NCBI GenBank assembly: GCA_002320815.1
Contig: DCLA01000035.1
Coordinates: forward strand, 1 to 44,701
Direction of reading: 5' to 3'
DNA: 44,701 bases
DNA from: Myxococcales bacterium UBA1660
Lineage (GTDB): Bacteria; Myxococcota_A; Polyangia; Polyangiales; Houyiibacteriaceae
Shown: positions 16,545 through 25,144 of the stretch, in pieces
Layout: each line of letters starts with the position of its first letter
How positions within the stretch are numbered: position 1 is the first letter of the stretch
The notes under the pieces: generated by a model
Database searches by the model: none
What the model saw: the letters and a program-made list of their open reading frames with translations, nothing else
What the model was told of the DNA's origin: nothing
Translations under genes and position numbers: made by a program

Positions 16545-18215
16545 TCAGCGGGCGACGATGTCGGCGCCGGCGAAGCCCGCGTGGGCTTCGCGGGCGGCGC
16601 CCACGAGGCCAGCGGTCTCGTCGAAGTCGTCGGCCTCGAGGACCACGTTGTCCACCGGGCCCAGGTCGACGTTGCCGCCCAGGCCGCCGCCCTCGGCGCC
16701 CCAGAGGGCGTTGGCCTCGGCGTGGACCGGGATGGGGTCGGCGACGTTGCTGCCGCGGAAGCGGAAGGCGCGCCGCTGGGAGACCACCGAGTTCCGATAG
16801 GCGTGGGCGTTGGCGGCGTCGGGCGTGGTGGACTGGGCGTTGAAGGCGATGGCGGAGTCGACGTTTTGGTTGGCGTCGTAGACGACCCGGTTCCAGCAGA
16901 CCTCCTGGTTCGCCGCGCTCTCCATCGTGATCTGGTTGGTGACCGCGATGGCCGAGTTCGCTACCCGACCGACGAAGAGGTTATCGCGGATGGTCAGGTC
17001 GTTGGTGTCGTCCTTGGCGTGGAGGAAGTTGTCGCCATTGCTGGCTTCCAGGAAGACGCCTTCGGCGCGGTTGCCCTCCCAGAGCACGTGGCGGCTGTCG
17101 AAGGTCACGACGAGCTGCGCGGCGGCGTCGGGACCCAGGACCGAGTCGAGGACGGCGAGGTTCTCGTGGAAGGGGCCGTCGGCCATGAAGGCCAGACACG
17201 CCGGGTTGTCGGTGGCCGAGGTCCCCAGGGTGGTCTGGTCGAAGGAGACCTCCCAGAAGGTCACCCGGGCCGAGCGGTCGGTGATGTTGAAGAGGCGCAC
17301 GTTGCCGAGGTCGGGCCGGCTCCCCACGAAGTCGATGCCGGCGACCAGGAAGTCGTCCATCCCGCCGCGGCGGGTGGTGCGGAAGTGGCCCTGGGACAGG
17401 TCCAGGGTGACCGCTTCGCCGGGCATGCCCACGAAGGCCCCGGGCTTGTCGGTGACGTTCAGGATGGGGCTGGTCAGGGGCTCGGCGGCGTAGACGTCGT
17501 ACGCACCGGCTCGAAAGACGGCGACGCGGCCGGCGAAGGTGGTGTCGTCGTCGTCGTTCTTCCAGAGGCCCTCGGCGAAGGTCCGCAGGGGGGCCGCGAA
17601 GGTCCCCGCCGCGGCGTCGTCGCCGTTCTCCGCGTCGACGAAGACGAAGGCGTCCTCGTCGACGGCGACGGTCCACGCGAGCTCGACGGTCTCGCCGCTC
17701 TGGTCGGTCACCTGGGCGCGGAACGCGTGCGTTCCGGAGTCGGGCGCCGCCCACTCCACGACGCCGTAGCCGGGCGTGCGCTCGTGGACGATTCGGTCGC
17801 CCTCTTCCCGGCGGTCCAGCTCGCCCGCCACCACGCGCGCCCCGGCGGGCGCCTCCAGCAGCTCGTAGCGGAAGGGCCACTCGCCGCCCTGGACGGCCAG
17901 CCGGACCCGGTAGGGCACCGCCGGGTGGGCGACCCGGTGGTAGGCGCCGGGCGCGGTCTCCGCGTCCGGCCGAGGGTAGAGCGGGTACATGGCCAGCTGG
18001 GCGCCCACCCGGTTGGCTTCGGGGAGCTGCCAAGCGCCCGGCGCGGGGTCCCCGGCGTCCAGGCCGGCGTCTTCGAGGCCCGCGTCGTCGATGGCGGCGT
18101 CGGATGTCGCCGCGTCCGGCAGCGCGGCGTCCGCGCCGGCATCGGTGGGCGAGTCGTCGTCTCCGCAGGCGGCGACGAGGAGAGCGGAGAGGAGGAGGGA
18201 GCGGGTGTGGGTCAT
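16545..18215 (-). CDS. Lipoprotein with parallel beta-helix-like domain
   Basis: The protein has 556 residues. The signal peptide ends LLVAAC and is followed by a Asp/Ala/Gly-rich linker of about 40 residues, typical of myxobacterial surface lipoproteins. Residues about 75-190 look like a beta-sandwich. From about 195 on, Val-Phe-Val-Asp-x-x-x-Gly-x-Asp and repeated Asn-rich short strands fit a right-handed parallel beta-helix like pectate-lyase or NosD-type proteins. Such folds bind or cleave polysaccharide, but no catalytic residues could be identified. It probably sits on the cell surface. The upstream neighbour on the same strand is another lipoprotein. Confidence 0.82.
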   Translation of the reverse strand: MTHTRSLLLSALLVAACGDDDSPTDAGADAALPDAATSDAAIDDAGLEDAGLDAGDPAPGAWQLPEANRVGAQLAMYPLYPRPDAETAPGAYHRVAHPAVPYRVRLAVQGGEWPFRYELLEAPAGARVVAGELDRREEGDRIVHERTPGYGVVEWAAPDSGTHAFRAQVTDQSGETVELAWTVAVDEDAFVFVDAENGDDAAAGTFAAPLRTFAEGLWKNDDDDTTFAGRVAVFRAGAYDVYAAEPLTSPILNVTDKPGAFVGMPGEAVTLDLSQGHFRTTRRGGMDDFLVAGIDFVGSRPDLGNVRLFNITDRSARVTFWEVSFDQTTLGTSATDNPACLAFMADGPFHENLAVLDSVLGPDAAAQLVVTFDSRHVLWEGNRAEGVFLEASNGDNFLHAKDDTNDLTIRDNLFVGRVANSAIAVTNQITMESAANQEVCWNRVVYDANQNVDSAIAFNAQSTTPDAANAHAYRNSVVSQRRAFRFRGSNVADPIPVHAEANALWGAEGGGLGGNVDLGPVDNVVLEADDFDETAGLVGAAREAHAGFAGADIVAR

Positions 18216-18305
18216 GGGATGGGCGGACCCCGGAGGGGTCGAGTCCGTTCTACCGGTCGCGCGGGGATCGCGCCGCCACGACCGCCTGATCTCCCCTGAG
18301 CCGGC

Positions 18306-18857
18306 TCACTCCGCGAACTGATCGCAGGCGCGCCGCGCCTCGGTGACCAGCGCGTCGCTCACCCCGCGCGAGCTGTTCGCGCTGACGATGCAGGACACGT
18401 GGGAGCGCGAGTCGTAGACCACGTAGGACCAGTCGTTGCCGTCCTCGGCGCGGAGCTCGGCGGTGTAGCCGTGGTCGTTGTCCACCTTCTCCAGGCCCGG
18501 CTTGTTCAGGAGCATGCGCAGCTCGGGCGCCTCCTCGTGGTAGCGGAGGTAGTGGTTGTACGGGTAGTCCTGGCCCGGCAGGGAGCCGTAGACGCCGGTG
18601 CCGTGGTCGGCGACGTCGAGGTCCTGCTCGGCGGTGGGCGCGAGGGTCGTGATCGGGTGGCCCTGCACCTGCACCTCGACCTCCTCCCACCCCTCGGGCG
18701 TGCTGGGTTCCGGGGTCGCGGGGGGCGCCGCGGCGACCTCCGTCGGCTCGGTGGTCTCGCTCTCGGCGGGATCGGGCTCGGCGTCGTCGCAGCCGGTGGC
18801 CAGGGCGAGGAGCAGGGCGAAGGGGAGGGTGGCGTGGCGGAAGTCGAGTCGGTTCAT
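18306..18857 (-). CDS. Lipoprotein of unknown function
   Basis: The protein has 183 residues from ATG 18857, chosen because it begins the signal peptide that ends LATGC; the frame is open 12 codons further upstream. An acidic Thr/Glu/Pro linker precedes a domain with many Tyr and His residues around 90-125 and a pair of Cys (in Ser-Cys-Ile near 152 and Ala-Cys-Asp near the end) that may form a disulfide. No family was recognised. It lies 90 bases ahead of the beta-helix lipoprotein gene. Confidence 0.75.
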   Translation of the reverse strand: MNRLDFRHATLPFALLLALATGCDDAEPDPAESETTEPTEVAAAPPATPEPSTPEGWEEVEVQVQGHPITTLAPTAEQDLDVADHGTGVYGSLPGQDYPYNHYLRYHEEAPELRMLLNKPGLEKVDNDHGYTAELRAEDGNDWSYVVYDSRSHVSCIVSANSSRGVSDALVTEARRACDQFAE

Positions 18858-18909
18858 GCTGAGGGATTGCCGCGAGCGCTCCCCATCCGTCACGGGACCG
18901 AAAAAAAGA

Positions 18910-19977
18910 TCAGAAGCTCACGCCGAGGCCGCTCACGTGCAGCGAGGGGTCGGTCGCGTCGGGACCGAGGAGCACCCGCTCGTCCCCGGTCTCGATGTTC
19001 ACGAGGCTCACCGAGCTCTGCTCGTCGCCGCAGCGCACCAGGATCTCGTCGGGGTTGCCGGGCATCGGCGCACCCTCGCGGACCATACAGTCGCGAATGA
19101 TGCGCGCGTAGAGCGCCGGCGGCTCGCTCAGGGTGCCCACGTAGAGGCTGCCGCGGTGGCCGCTGACCAGCCGCGGTGGGCGGGTTGGAACCACGTGGGG
19201 CTTGGGCATCGCCAGGGCGTCGAAGGTCTCGATGATCGTGCCGCTGAAGGGCTCGATCACGTGTAGCCCGTTGTTCCTCCCCGGCGCGTACACGTAGCGC
19301 GGGTCCTGGTGGGGTGCGGCGCCGACGACTTGCTCCGGCCACTCCCAGTCCACCGTGGCGCCGGTGGTCGAGGCGGCGGTGATGCGCCCGACGCGGCTGC
19401 TCTCGAGCCACCACGCGAGGCCCATCCAGGGCGGCTCGGTGCGCACGGCGAACGCCTGCACGTCGACGGCTTCGGCGATGCCGGGGATGGTCCAGAGCAC
19501 GGTATCGGTGTTCGTGTCGATGCCGAGTACGGCGTCGGGTCCGGCCACGACGATCGTGCCCTCGTCGAAGGCCTCCACGTCCAGCGCGGTCTCGGTGAGG
19601 GTCCCCTCGGCCCAGAGGTCGGCGCAGCGCTGGGGGGCGTCCTCGCCGACCGTGAAGCGCACGACCCGGGTGCCCTCGAGGCCGTGAGCCACCATCAGCG
19701 CCCATGGACCGGGACAGGCCGGAGGGCGCGTCATGTCCAGGGCCGCACCGCCATCGTCGCCCTCGCCGGCGTCCGGCATCCCCAGGTCCTCGCGGGGGCC
19801 GCCATCGTCGCCGAGGTCGGCGCGGGGCCCCTCGGCGTCGCGCGCTTCGATCCCGCCATCGGCGAGCGAGCCCACCGTGGCCACGTTCTGACAGCCCGCG
19901 AGGAGGGCCACGAGGTGGACCGCGCGCGCCAAGCGTGGGATGTGCTGGCCGGGTCGATGGCGAGGCGAAGGTTTCAT
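18910..19977 (-). CDS. Lipoprotein with beta-propeller-like repeats
   Basis: The protein has 355 residues. The start at ATG 19977 gives a basic N-region and a hydrophobic helix ending LLAGC. An Asp/Gly-rich linker follows. From about 90 the sequence has repeated short strands with Gly-Ile-Asp-Thr, Val-Tyr-Ala-Pro-Gly and similar turns, consistent with a PQQ- or WD-like beta-propeller that reports values; two Cys pairs could form disulfides. The function is unknown. Its 5' end overlaps the divergent gene at 19957 by 21 bases, an unusual head-to-head arrangement. Confidence 0.75.
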   Translation of the reverse strand: MKPSPRHRPGQHIPRLARAVHLVALLAGCQNVATVGSLADGGIEARDAEGPRADLGDDGGPREDLGMPDAGEGDDGGAALDMTRPPACPGPWALMVAHGLEGTRVVRFTVGEDAPQRCADLWAEGTLTETALDVEAFDEGTIVVAGPDAVLGIDTNTDTVLWTIPGIAEAVDVQAFAVRTEPPWMGLAWWLESSRVGRITAASTTGATVDWEWPEQVVGAAPHQDPRYVYAPGRNNGLHVIEPFSGTIIETFDALAMPKPHVVPTRPPRLVSGHRGSLYVGTLSEPPALYARIIRDCMVREGAPMPGNPDEILVRCGDEQSSVSLVNIETGDERVLLGPDATDPSLHVSGLGVSF

Positions 19978-20955
19978 GTCCTGGGGGTGCTCGCGTGGCT
20001 GGCCGTTCCATCGCTGGCCGCCGCGGACGACACCATACGCCTGGAGTACGAAGATTCCACCGGGACCTGCCCCGCCGAAGACGACCTGCGCAGCGAGCTC
20101 GCGGCCCGGGTGGGCGAGGATCCGATCGACCCCACGAGCGCGCGAACGGTCTCGGTGGCGATCGCCAGCGCAGATCGCGCACTGGTCGCGCGTATCGTGG
20201 TCTCCGAAGGCGGTGAGCCCACCGGCCGGCGCGAGCTGCGCCACGTGGGTCGCCGCTGCGACGAGCTCACCGAAGACCTCCTGCTCACCTTGACCCTGAT
20301 CCTCGACACGCCCCCGATGCACCCGCCCGAGTCCGCGCCGCCGGTCGAGTCCGCGCCGCCGGTCGAGCCCGCGGTCGAGCCGGCGGAGCCCACGGAGCCG
20401 TCCGCCGTCGCGCCCGCGCCCACTGCCGAGCCCGCGCCGACTCCCGCGCCGGCCGGGCCGCTGCCCGCGCCGGTCTCGGTGCACGTCGACGTCCTCGGAG
20501 GCGTGGCCTTCGGGGCCCTCCCCAACGTCGGCTGGCTGGTCGAGGCCGACCTCGGCGTGGCCCTCGGTCGTTGGCGTCTGGCCCTCGGCGGCCGCTACAG
20601 CGGGAGCCCCGCGGAACCCTTCGCGCCCGGCTCCGTCCGGGCCTCCCTGGTCCGCGCGCGGGTCTTCGCCGGCCCGGTCTTCTACGGCGTCGAGGCCGGC
20701 CTCGCGCTGGCCGCGGGCGCCCTCTTCGCCGCCGGCGAGGGCTTCGCCGAGAACGACCGGGTGACCCGGGCCTCGGTGGGCGTGGGCCCACGCGTCGCCT
20801 GGACCTGGCAGGTCACACCGGCGTTCGGGCTCCGAGTCTTCGGCGAGCTCCTCGTCGCGCTGGTCCACACCGCGATCCGGGTGGGCCCCGAGACCGTCTG
20901 GTCGGGCGGCCCGGTCACCGGGGCGTTGGGCGCGGGGGTGGTCTGGGGCTCATGA
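19957..20955 (+). CDS. Exported protein with C-terminal outer-membrane-barrel-like region, cassette 2
   Basis: The protein has 332 residues. ATG 19957 gives an Arg-rich N-terminus and a signal peptide ending Ser-Leu-Ala-Ala-Ala. A periplasmic domain with two Cys (about 38 and 90) comes next. A Pro/Glu/Ala linker follows with two exact copies of an 18-base repeat (20329-20346, 20347-20364). The last 160 residues alternate Gly and hydrophobic or aromatic residues like an outer-membrane beta-barrel. The layout parallels the gene at 11958. Its stop overlaps the ATG of the next sigma-factor gene. Confidence 0.78.
   Translation: MARRRFHVLGVLAWLAVPSLAAADDTIRLEYEDSTGTCPAEDDLRSELAARVGEDPIDPTSARTVSVAIASADRALVARIVVSEGGEPTGRRELRHVGRRCDELTEDLLLTLTLILDTPPMHPPESAPPVESAPPVEPAVEPAEPTEPSAVAPAPTAEPAPTPAPAGPLPAPVSVHVDVLGGVAFGALPNVGWLVEADLGVALGRWRLALGGRYSGSPAEPFAPGSVRASLVRARVFAGPVFYGVEAGLALAAGALFAAGEGFAENDRVTRASVGVGPRVAWTWQVTPAFGLRVFGELLVALVHTAIRVGPETVWSGGPVTGALGAGVVWGS
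20329..20364 (+). repeat. Two tandem 18-base units in a proline-rich linker
   Basis: The unit GAGTCCGCGCCGCCGGTC occurs twice in direct succession and encodes Glu-Ser-Ala-Pro-Pro-Val. Degenerate copies continue downstream. This may vary in copy number between strains. Confidence 0.8.
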
Positions 20956-21461
20956 GCCTCCCGCCCGATCTCGCCAGCGTCTACGACGAGCACCTGGACT
21001 ACGTCTGGCGGCTGCTGAGCCGCTTCGGCGTGCCCACCCGGGATCGCGAGGACGTCGCCCACGACCTCTTCGTGGTGGTCCACCGGAAGCTCGCGGACTT
21101 CGATCCCGAGCGGCCCATCCGACCCTGGCTCGCGGGCATCGCCTTCCGGGTCGCGGCGGCCTACAAGCGGCGCAAGATGGCCGGCGAGATCCCCAGCGAG
21201 CTCCCCGAGCTCCCGCGGCACGATCGGGTCGAGGCGCGGCAGCAGGCGGCCCAGCTCCTCGAGCGGCTGCCCTTCGAGCGTCGCGCGGTCTTCGTGCTCG
21301 CCGAGCTCGAGGGCTTCACCGCACCCGAGATCAGCGAGCAGCTCGCCGTCCCGCTGAACACCGTCTACTCCCGGCTGCGCCTGGCGCGCCGCGACCTCCG
21401 CGAGCTGGCCCGCACCATCGATGAAGAGGCGCGGGGCGTGCGGCAACTGGAGGGCGCATGA
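20952..21461 (+). CDS. ECF sigma factor, cassette 2
   Basis: The protein has 169 residues. ATG 20952 overlaps the TGA of the exported protein gene (ATGA). Region 2 is at about 10-70, with the Asp-x-Glu-Asp-Val-x-His-Asp-Leu-Phe core binding helix and a Trp-Leu-x-Gly-Ile-Ala segment; region 4 at about 95-155 has Leu-Pro-x-x-x-Arg-Ala-Val-Phe and the Pro-Glu-Ile helix-turn-helix with a Thr-Val-Tyr-Ser-Arg recognition helix. This is a well-preserved ECF factor, closer to consensus than the one in cassette 1. Its overlap with the membrane protein gene downstream suggests a sigma/regulator pair. Confidence 0.93.
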   Translation: MSLPPDLASVYDEHLDYVWRLLSRFGVPTRDREDVAHDLFVVVHRKLADFDPERPIRPWLAGIAFRVAAAYKRRKMAGEIPSELPELPRHDRVEARQQAAQLLERLPFERRAVFVLAELEGFTAPEISEQLAVPLNTVYSRLRLARRDLRELARTIDEEARGVRQLEGA

Positions 21462-22198
21462 GCGGCGACCGCTACGACGAGCTCCTCGACGAGCTGCGCG
21501 CCGACGACGTCGCGCCGCCCGACGACGTCCGGCGACGCCTCGCCGGGCGTCTCTCGTCGACGCTCGCCGCCGGCGCGGGCCTCGCCGGCGCCGACCTGGC
21601 CGGCGAGGTCCTCCAGGAGCTGGGCAGCGAAAGTGCGCGGACGGCGGCGGCCAGCGTGGTGTCCACCAAGATCGCGGTCCTGATGACCGCCGCGGGCGTC
21701 GCCGTCGGCGGCGTCGGCGGTGCGGTGGGCTATCACGTCGTGGCCGGGGATCCGGCGCCCGTGGTCGCTACCGCGGGGGACGAGGGCACCGAGGCCGGGG
21801 CTTCGGGGGCGGACGCCGGCGTCGATCTGGGCGTCGACGCCGGTCCGCTGGATGGAGGCCTCCCCGACGCGGGCCCGGTGGATGCGGGCGTCGCCCCCGC
21901 CCCAGCCGCTCCGAGCGAGGCTCCGAGCGAAGAGGCCAGCCGCCGCCGCGAGCGGGTGCTCCTCCGCCAGGCCCAGAGCGCGCTGATCCGCGAGCGCCCG
22001 CAGGACGCCCTCACGGCCCTCGCGCGCCACACCCGCTCGTTCCCCGATTCGAGCTTCGCCGAAGAGCGCGGCGCCCTCGAGGTCCAGGCCCTCGCCGCCG
22101 CCGGCCGCGCCGACGAAGCGCGCCGTAAGGCCGCCGCCTTCGAGGCCGCCTACCCGGACAGCATCTTCGTCTCCCGGGTGCGCGCCGCGGTCCGCTGA
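21458..22198 (+). CDS. Membrane protein with TPR-like C-terminus, putative anti-sigma partner, cassette 2
   Basis: The protein has 246 residues; ATG 21458 overlaps the sigma stop. A cytosolic segment of about 65 residues begins with an acidic helix, followed by a transmembrane helix (about 68-92, Gly/Ala/Val-rich), a Asp/Ala/Gly-rich linker, and helical TPR-like repeats from about 155. The end of the protein, around Glu-Glu-Arg-Gly-Ala-Leu-Glu-Val-Gln, closely matches the end of the protein at 13708-14586. It is the likely regulator of the adjacent sigma factor, with periplasmic TPRs as the sensor. No ZAS motif is visible. Confidence 0.82.
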   Translation: MSGDRYDELLDELRADDVAPPDDVRRRLAGRLSSTLAAGAGLAGADLAGEVLQELGSESARTAAASVVSTKIAVLMTAAGVAVGGVGGAVGYHVVAGDPAPVVATAGDEGTEAGASGADAGVDLGVDAGPLDGGLPDAGPVDAGVAPAPAAPSEAPSEEASRRRERVLLRQAQSALIRERPQDALTALARHTRSFPDSSFAEERGALEVQALAAAGRADEARRKAAAFEAAYPDSIFVSRVRAAVR

Positions 22199-22202
22199 GG
22201 CC

Positions 22203-22228
22203 CTGCGATCTTCACGTGAAGATCGCAG
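22203..22228. terminator. 26-bp perfect palindrome after cassette 2
   Basis: Arms of 13 bases (22203-22215, 22216-22228) are perfectly complementary with no spacer, 5 bases after the stop of the membrane protein gene. It may be a terminator without a U-tract or, given its dyad symmetry, a protein-binding operator. Confidence 0.5.
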
Positions 22229-22328
22229 CTCGCGGGCCAGAAATCCGCCAAATGTGCCTCATTGGTCTGCTTTTTGGCCGTTGGGTGACGATATGGGCGC
22301 AACCGCAGGTCGGTCCGAATACAGTTCA

Positions 22329-22353
22329 CACTCACGTCGCGAGGACGTGAGTG
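22329..22353. terminator. Hairpin downstream of the monooxygenase gene
   Basis: A 10-bp perfect stem (22329-22338 with 22344-22353) has a 5-base loop and lies 6 bases beyond the 3' end of the minus-strand monooxygenase gene. Together with the palindrome at 22203 it brackets the convergent gap. No poly-T tract is seen. Confidence 0.5.
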
Positions 22354-22359
22354 GCCGCG

Positions 22360-24324
22360 CTACGCCGGCGCGGCGTGCATCTCCCGCGACCTCGGCTTCG
22401 TCGCCCGGGACGGCTCCGCCCGCGCCGGGATCTCGTCCACGGCGACCTCGCCGGCGAGCCGCGCCTTCAGCCCCCGGGTCAGCAGATGGCCGGCCACCAT
22501 CGACGCGGCCGTCCACTGATCGACGACGCCGCGGAAGTCGTGGGCGGTCAGCGAGTTCTCGTAGAGGAAGTGCATCTTCGAGAGCCGCCAGCGGTAGCCC
22601 CGAGGGAGCGCGGCGCGGGCGCGCGTCGGCAAGAGCCGGTCGGCGGCTAACGAGGCGAGGTTCACCAGGGGCATGGCGAATCCGCAGGCGACCTCGAGCG
22701 CGACGAGGGGCATCGGCGCCAGCGCGTCGAAGGGCTCGAAGTGTCGCAGGACCGCCTCGGCGGTCTCCGGCTTCGCGCCCACGCCTCGGGTGCGGAAGAA
22801 GCAGGGCCACAGGGGGAAGGTCCAGTACTTCACCGCGTCGTGCGCGGTCCGCTGGGGCGCGTTGGTGGCCGGCTCGCAGCCGACGAGCTTCGCCACCGAC
22901 ATCATGTAGGCCATGTAGTCGACCAACATCCGGTAGTCGGGGGTGAGGTTGAAGCAGGCGGCCTCGGCGGCGCCCTCGGCGAGGGCGCGCTCGGCGTAGT
23001 CCGCGGGGAGCCGCCGGTTCCCGAGGTGCAGCTGAGCGATGTAGCGCGAGACCATCTCCGAGCACTGCGGGATGCCGCCGGAGTGGGGGCGCGCGAAGCC
23101 CACCATCGCCAGGTAGTCGCCCATCCCGGGCGGGAAGCAGTGCTTGAACCACGAGCGGGGGTCTTCGGTGAGTCGGACCTCGGGATCGGAGGTGGTGATC
23201 CACTCGAAGTCGAGGCCGAAGCCGGTGCAGGCGATGACGACGTCGAACTCGCGATCCAGCGTCTCGTGGCAACGGGCGTCCGCTGCGGCGCCTTCGTCGC
23301 CCGCGCCGAAGACCTGCGCGTCCGTGAAGCGAACTCCGGCGCCCCGGACGTCGGCGCGGGGGGCGATCACGATGTCCAGGAGTCCCCGGGCGGCCGCGGT
23401 GAGGGTCACCGCCGACTTGGTGGGCACCATGCTCGTGTCGCTCGAGTAGTAGTCCCGGCTCCAGGCCCGGCTGACGAACGCTCGCGCGATCGCCTGCATC
23501 GAGTTCGGGCCGTGCTTGGCGCTCATGTCCGCGGTGAGCCCGTGCAGCGCCACCGACCACAAGCCCAAGGGCAGCGTCCGGACGGCGCGGGAGATCGTGA
23601 TGTGCTCGAGGACCGCGTTCGGCCGGTGGTGGCCGGGCAGGTGGTCCTGCTCGTCGTACCCGGCATCTTCCATGTAGGGCTTCACGAAGCGCGGCGCGCA
23701 GTCGGGGAAGCGTCGCCCCCACACCGTCACCGACGCCGCTGTGCGCGTCGCCGAGGCGGCCACGTCGGCGCCCCCTTCTCCCATGCCCACCACGAGCACG
23801 CGCTTGCCCCGGACCTGCTCCGGCGAATGGTAGGCGGCCGAGTGCAGCACCTCGCCGTCGAAGCCATCGAGCACGGTGGGGAGGTGCGGCACGTGGTTGG
23901 CGCCCGAGGCGACGATGAGCTTGTCGAAGGTCTCCTTCGTCTCGGTGCCCGAAGGGAGATGCTGGATGGCGACCTCCCAGGTGCCCTTCGTGTGGTCGAA
24001 GTGGGCCCGCTCCACCTTCGTGTCGGTGCGCAGATGTCGCGCGAGATCGAAGCGCTCCACGTAGCGCGCGAGGTAGTCGAAGTACTCGGACTTCGACCAG
24101 AACTTCACTCCCTGATCCACGTCGTACGCCGGGAAGTCGGAGAACGACATGAAGAGGTTGGAGATCGTCAGGTGCAGACCCTCGAAGGTCACCCCCGAGT
24201 CCGGCGCGAACACTCCGCCGAACGTGGCTCGTTCGTCCACGGCCCAGGCCTCGAACCCGGCCTCGCGCATCTCTTTCAGTGCCGCGAGGCCCGACGGCCC
24301 CGCTCCGACGATCAAAATCCGCAT
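22360..24324 (-). CDS. Flavin-containing monooxygenase
   Basis: The protein has 654 residues from ATG 24324. The FAD Rossmann motif GAGPSG is at 7-12, the FMO signature FxGxxxHxxxY fits residues 155-165 exactly, and a second dinucleotide motif GMGEGG at 180-185 binds NADPH. The family inserts one oxygen atom into N, S or carbonyl substrates (Baeyer-Villiger type included); the substrate here is unknown. The C-terminal 150 residues exceed the usual FMO length of about 450-550 and contain no recognised domain. It is monocistronic, with 35 bases between an upstream hairpin-bearing gap and a degraded hydrolase gene. Confidence 0.93.
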   Translation of the reverse strand: MRILIVGAGPSGLAALKEMREAGFEAWAVDERATFGGVFAPDSGVTFEGLHLTISNLFMSFSDFPAYDVDQGVKFWSKSEYFDYLARYVERFDLARHLRTDTKVERAHFDHTKGTWEVAIQHLPSGTETKETFDKLIVASGANHVPHLPTVLDGFDGEVLHSAAYHSPEQVRGKRVLVVGMGEGGADVAASATRTAASVTVWGRRFPDCAPRFVKPYMEDAGYDEQDHLPGHHRPNAVLEHITISRAVRTLPLGLWSVALHGLTADMSAKHGPNSMQAIARAFVSRAWSRDYYSSDTSMVPTKSAVTLTAAARGLLDIVIAPRADVRGAGVRFTDAQVFGAGDEGAAADARCHETLDREFDVVIACTGFGLDFEWITTSDPEVRLTEDPRSWFKHCFPPGMGDYLAMVGFARPHSGGIPQCSEMVSRYIAQLHLGNRRLPADYAERALAEGAAEAACFNLTPDYRMLVDYMAYMMSVAKLVGCEPATNAPQRTAHDAVKYWTFPLWPCFFRTRGVGAKPETAEAVLRHFEPFDALAPMPLVALEVACGFAMPLVNLASLAADRLLPTRARAALPRGYRWRLSKMHFLYENSLTAHDFRGVVDQWTAASMVAGHLLTRGLKARLAGEVAVDEIPARAEPSRATKPRSREMHAAPA

Positions 24325-24495
24325 TCGCGCTTCCCCCCTGGCGTAGCGCCGCCTCCAGAGCGAAATGCCCCGGGTTCCGCATGCGCCCCTGAGAGGGGTG
24401 GTTACTCGCGCACGCGGCCGACGTCAATCATTCGAATGACCGCGGCCAGCGAGGGGTCCCGGCGGGGCCCGCCGCAGGGAAGGCAGCGCCGTCGC

Positions 24496-25075
24496 TCAGG
24501 GAGTCGTCGCTCCTTCGGGGGGAAGGCCCTGGAAGAAGCGGATGCCGGCCGGGATGCCCTCATGGATCATCGCGAGGTAGTGGCCGCCCGAGGGAACGAC
24601 GACGAATTCCCGTCGCGGGTTGGCAGGAAGCGAGGAATGAAACGCGCGCATCTCCTCCAGGGAGATCCCGTCGTCGTCTTCGGCGATGAAGAGGAGGCTC
24701 GGCTGACGAAGCCGCGCCGCGTGCGCGTGCGGAGAGAAGGCCAGCACCGCGTCGTCGAAGGCGGCGTCGTCCACGCCCTGCCGCCGAAAGTGCGCCACCA
24801 GATCTACGACCGGCGCGTAGGCGGCGACGGCGCGGATCCGCGGCTCGGCCTCCGCTGCGAGGAGCGCGTGGGTCGTGGTCTCGCCGGCGTCGTGGGCCAG
24901 GTGATCCTCGCGCCACAGGATGCCGGCCTCGAGCGGCTCGAAGCCCTCGGCCGCGGAGCTCTCCTCGAGGTTCCGTTCCGGCTGACGGGGTCGGCGTCGC
25001 GGGACCGCTCGATGGGCCGCCGCAGGCCCCGAGGAGCAGGGCGGCGCAGGCGAGGCGAAGGGCGGTCGAGGGCAT
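24496..25075 (-). pseudogene. Frame-disrupted alpha/beta-hydrolase lipoprotein
   Basis: From ATG 25075 a lipoprotein signal (ending LLLGAC) and linker are read in one frame; a second frame, taking over around 24960-25015, gives the C-terminal half of an alpha/beta-hydrolase to the stop at 24496. That half has the strand with Ala-Tyr-Ala-Pro-Val, an acidic Glu-Asp-Asp turn at the Asp position, and Gly-Gly-His-Tyr at the catalytic His. The nucleophile elbow expected as Gly-His-Ser-x-Gly-Gly reads Ala-His-Asp-Ala-Gly-Glu, and about 100 N-terminal residues of the fold are missing. It looks like a decayed gene; a sequencing error could explain the frameshift but not the missing residues. Confidence 0.6.
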
Positions 25076-25144
25076 GGGCGGCGGAGCCTAGCACCACCAT
25101 GTCCCGGTCGCGGGACGGGGCACATCGGCTATCCTCCGCCGCCC

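Noticed and set aside
20571..21461. Longer start for the cassette 2 sigma factor
   Set aside because: The extension is Arg-rich shadow sequence of the barrel-like gene; ATG 20952 overlaps the previous stop and begins at region 2.
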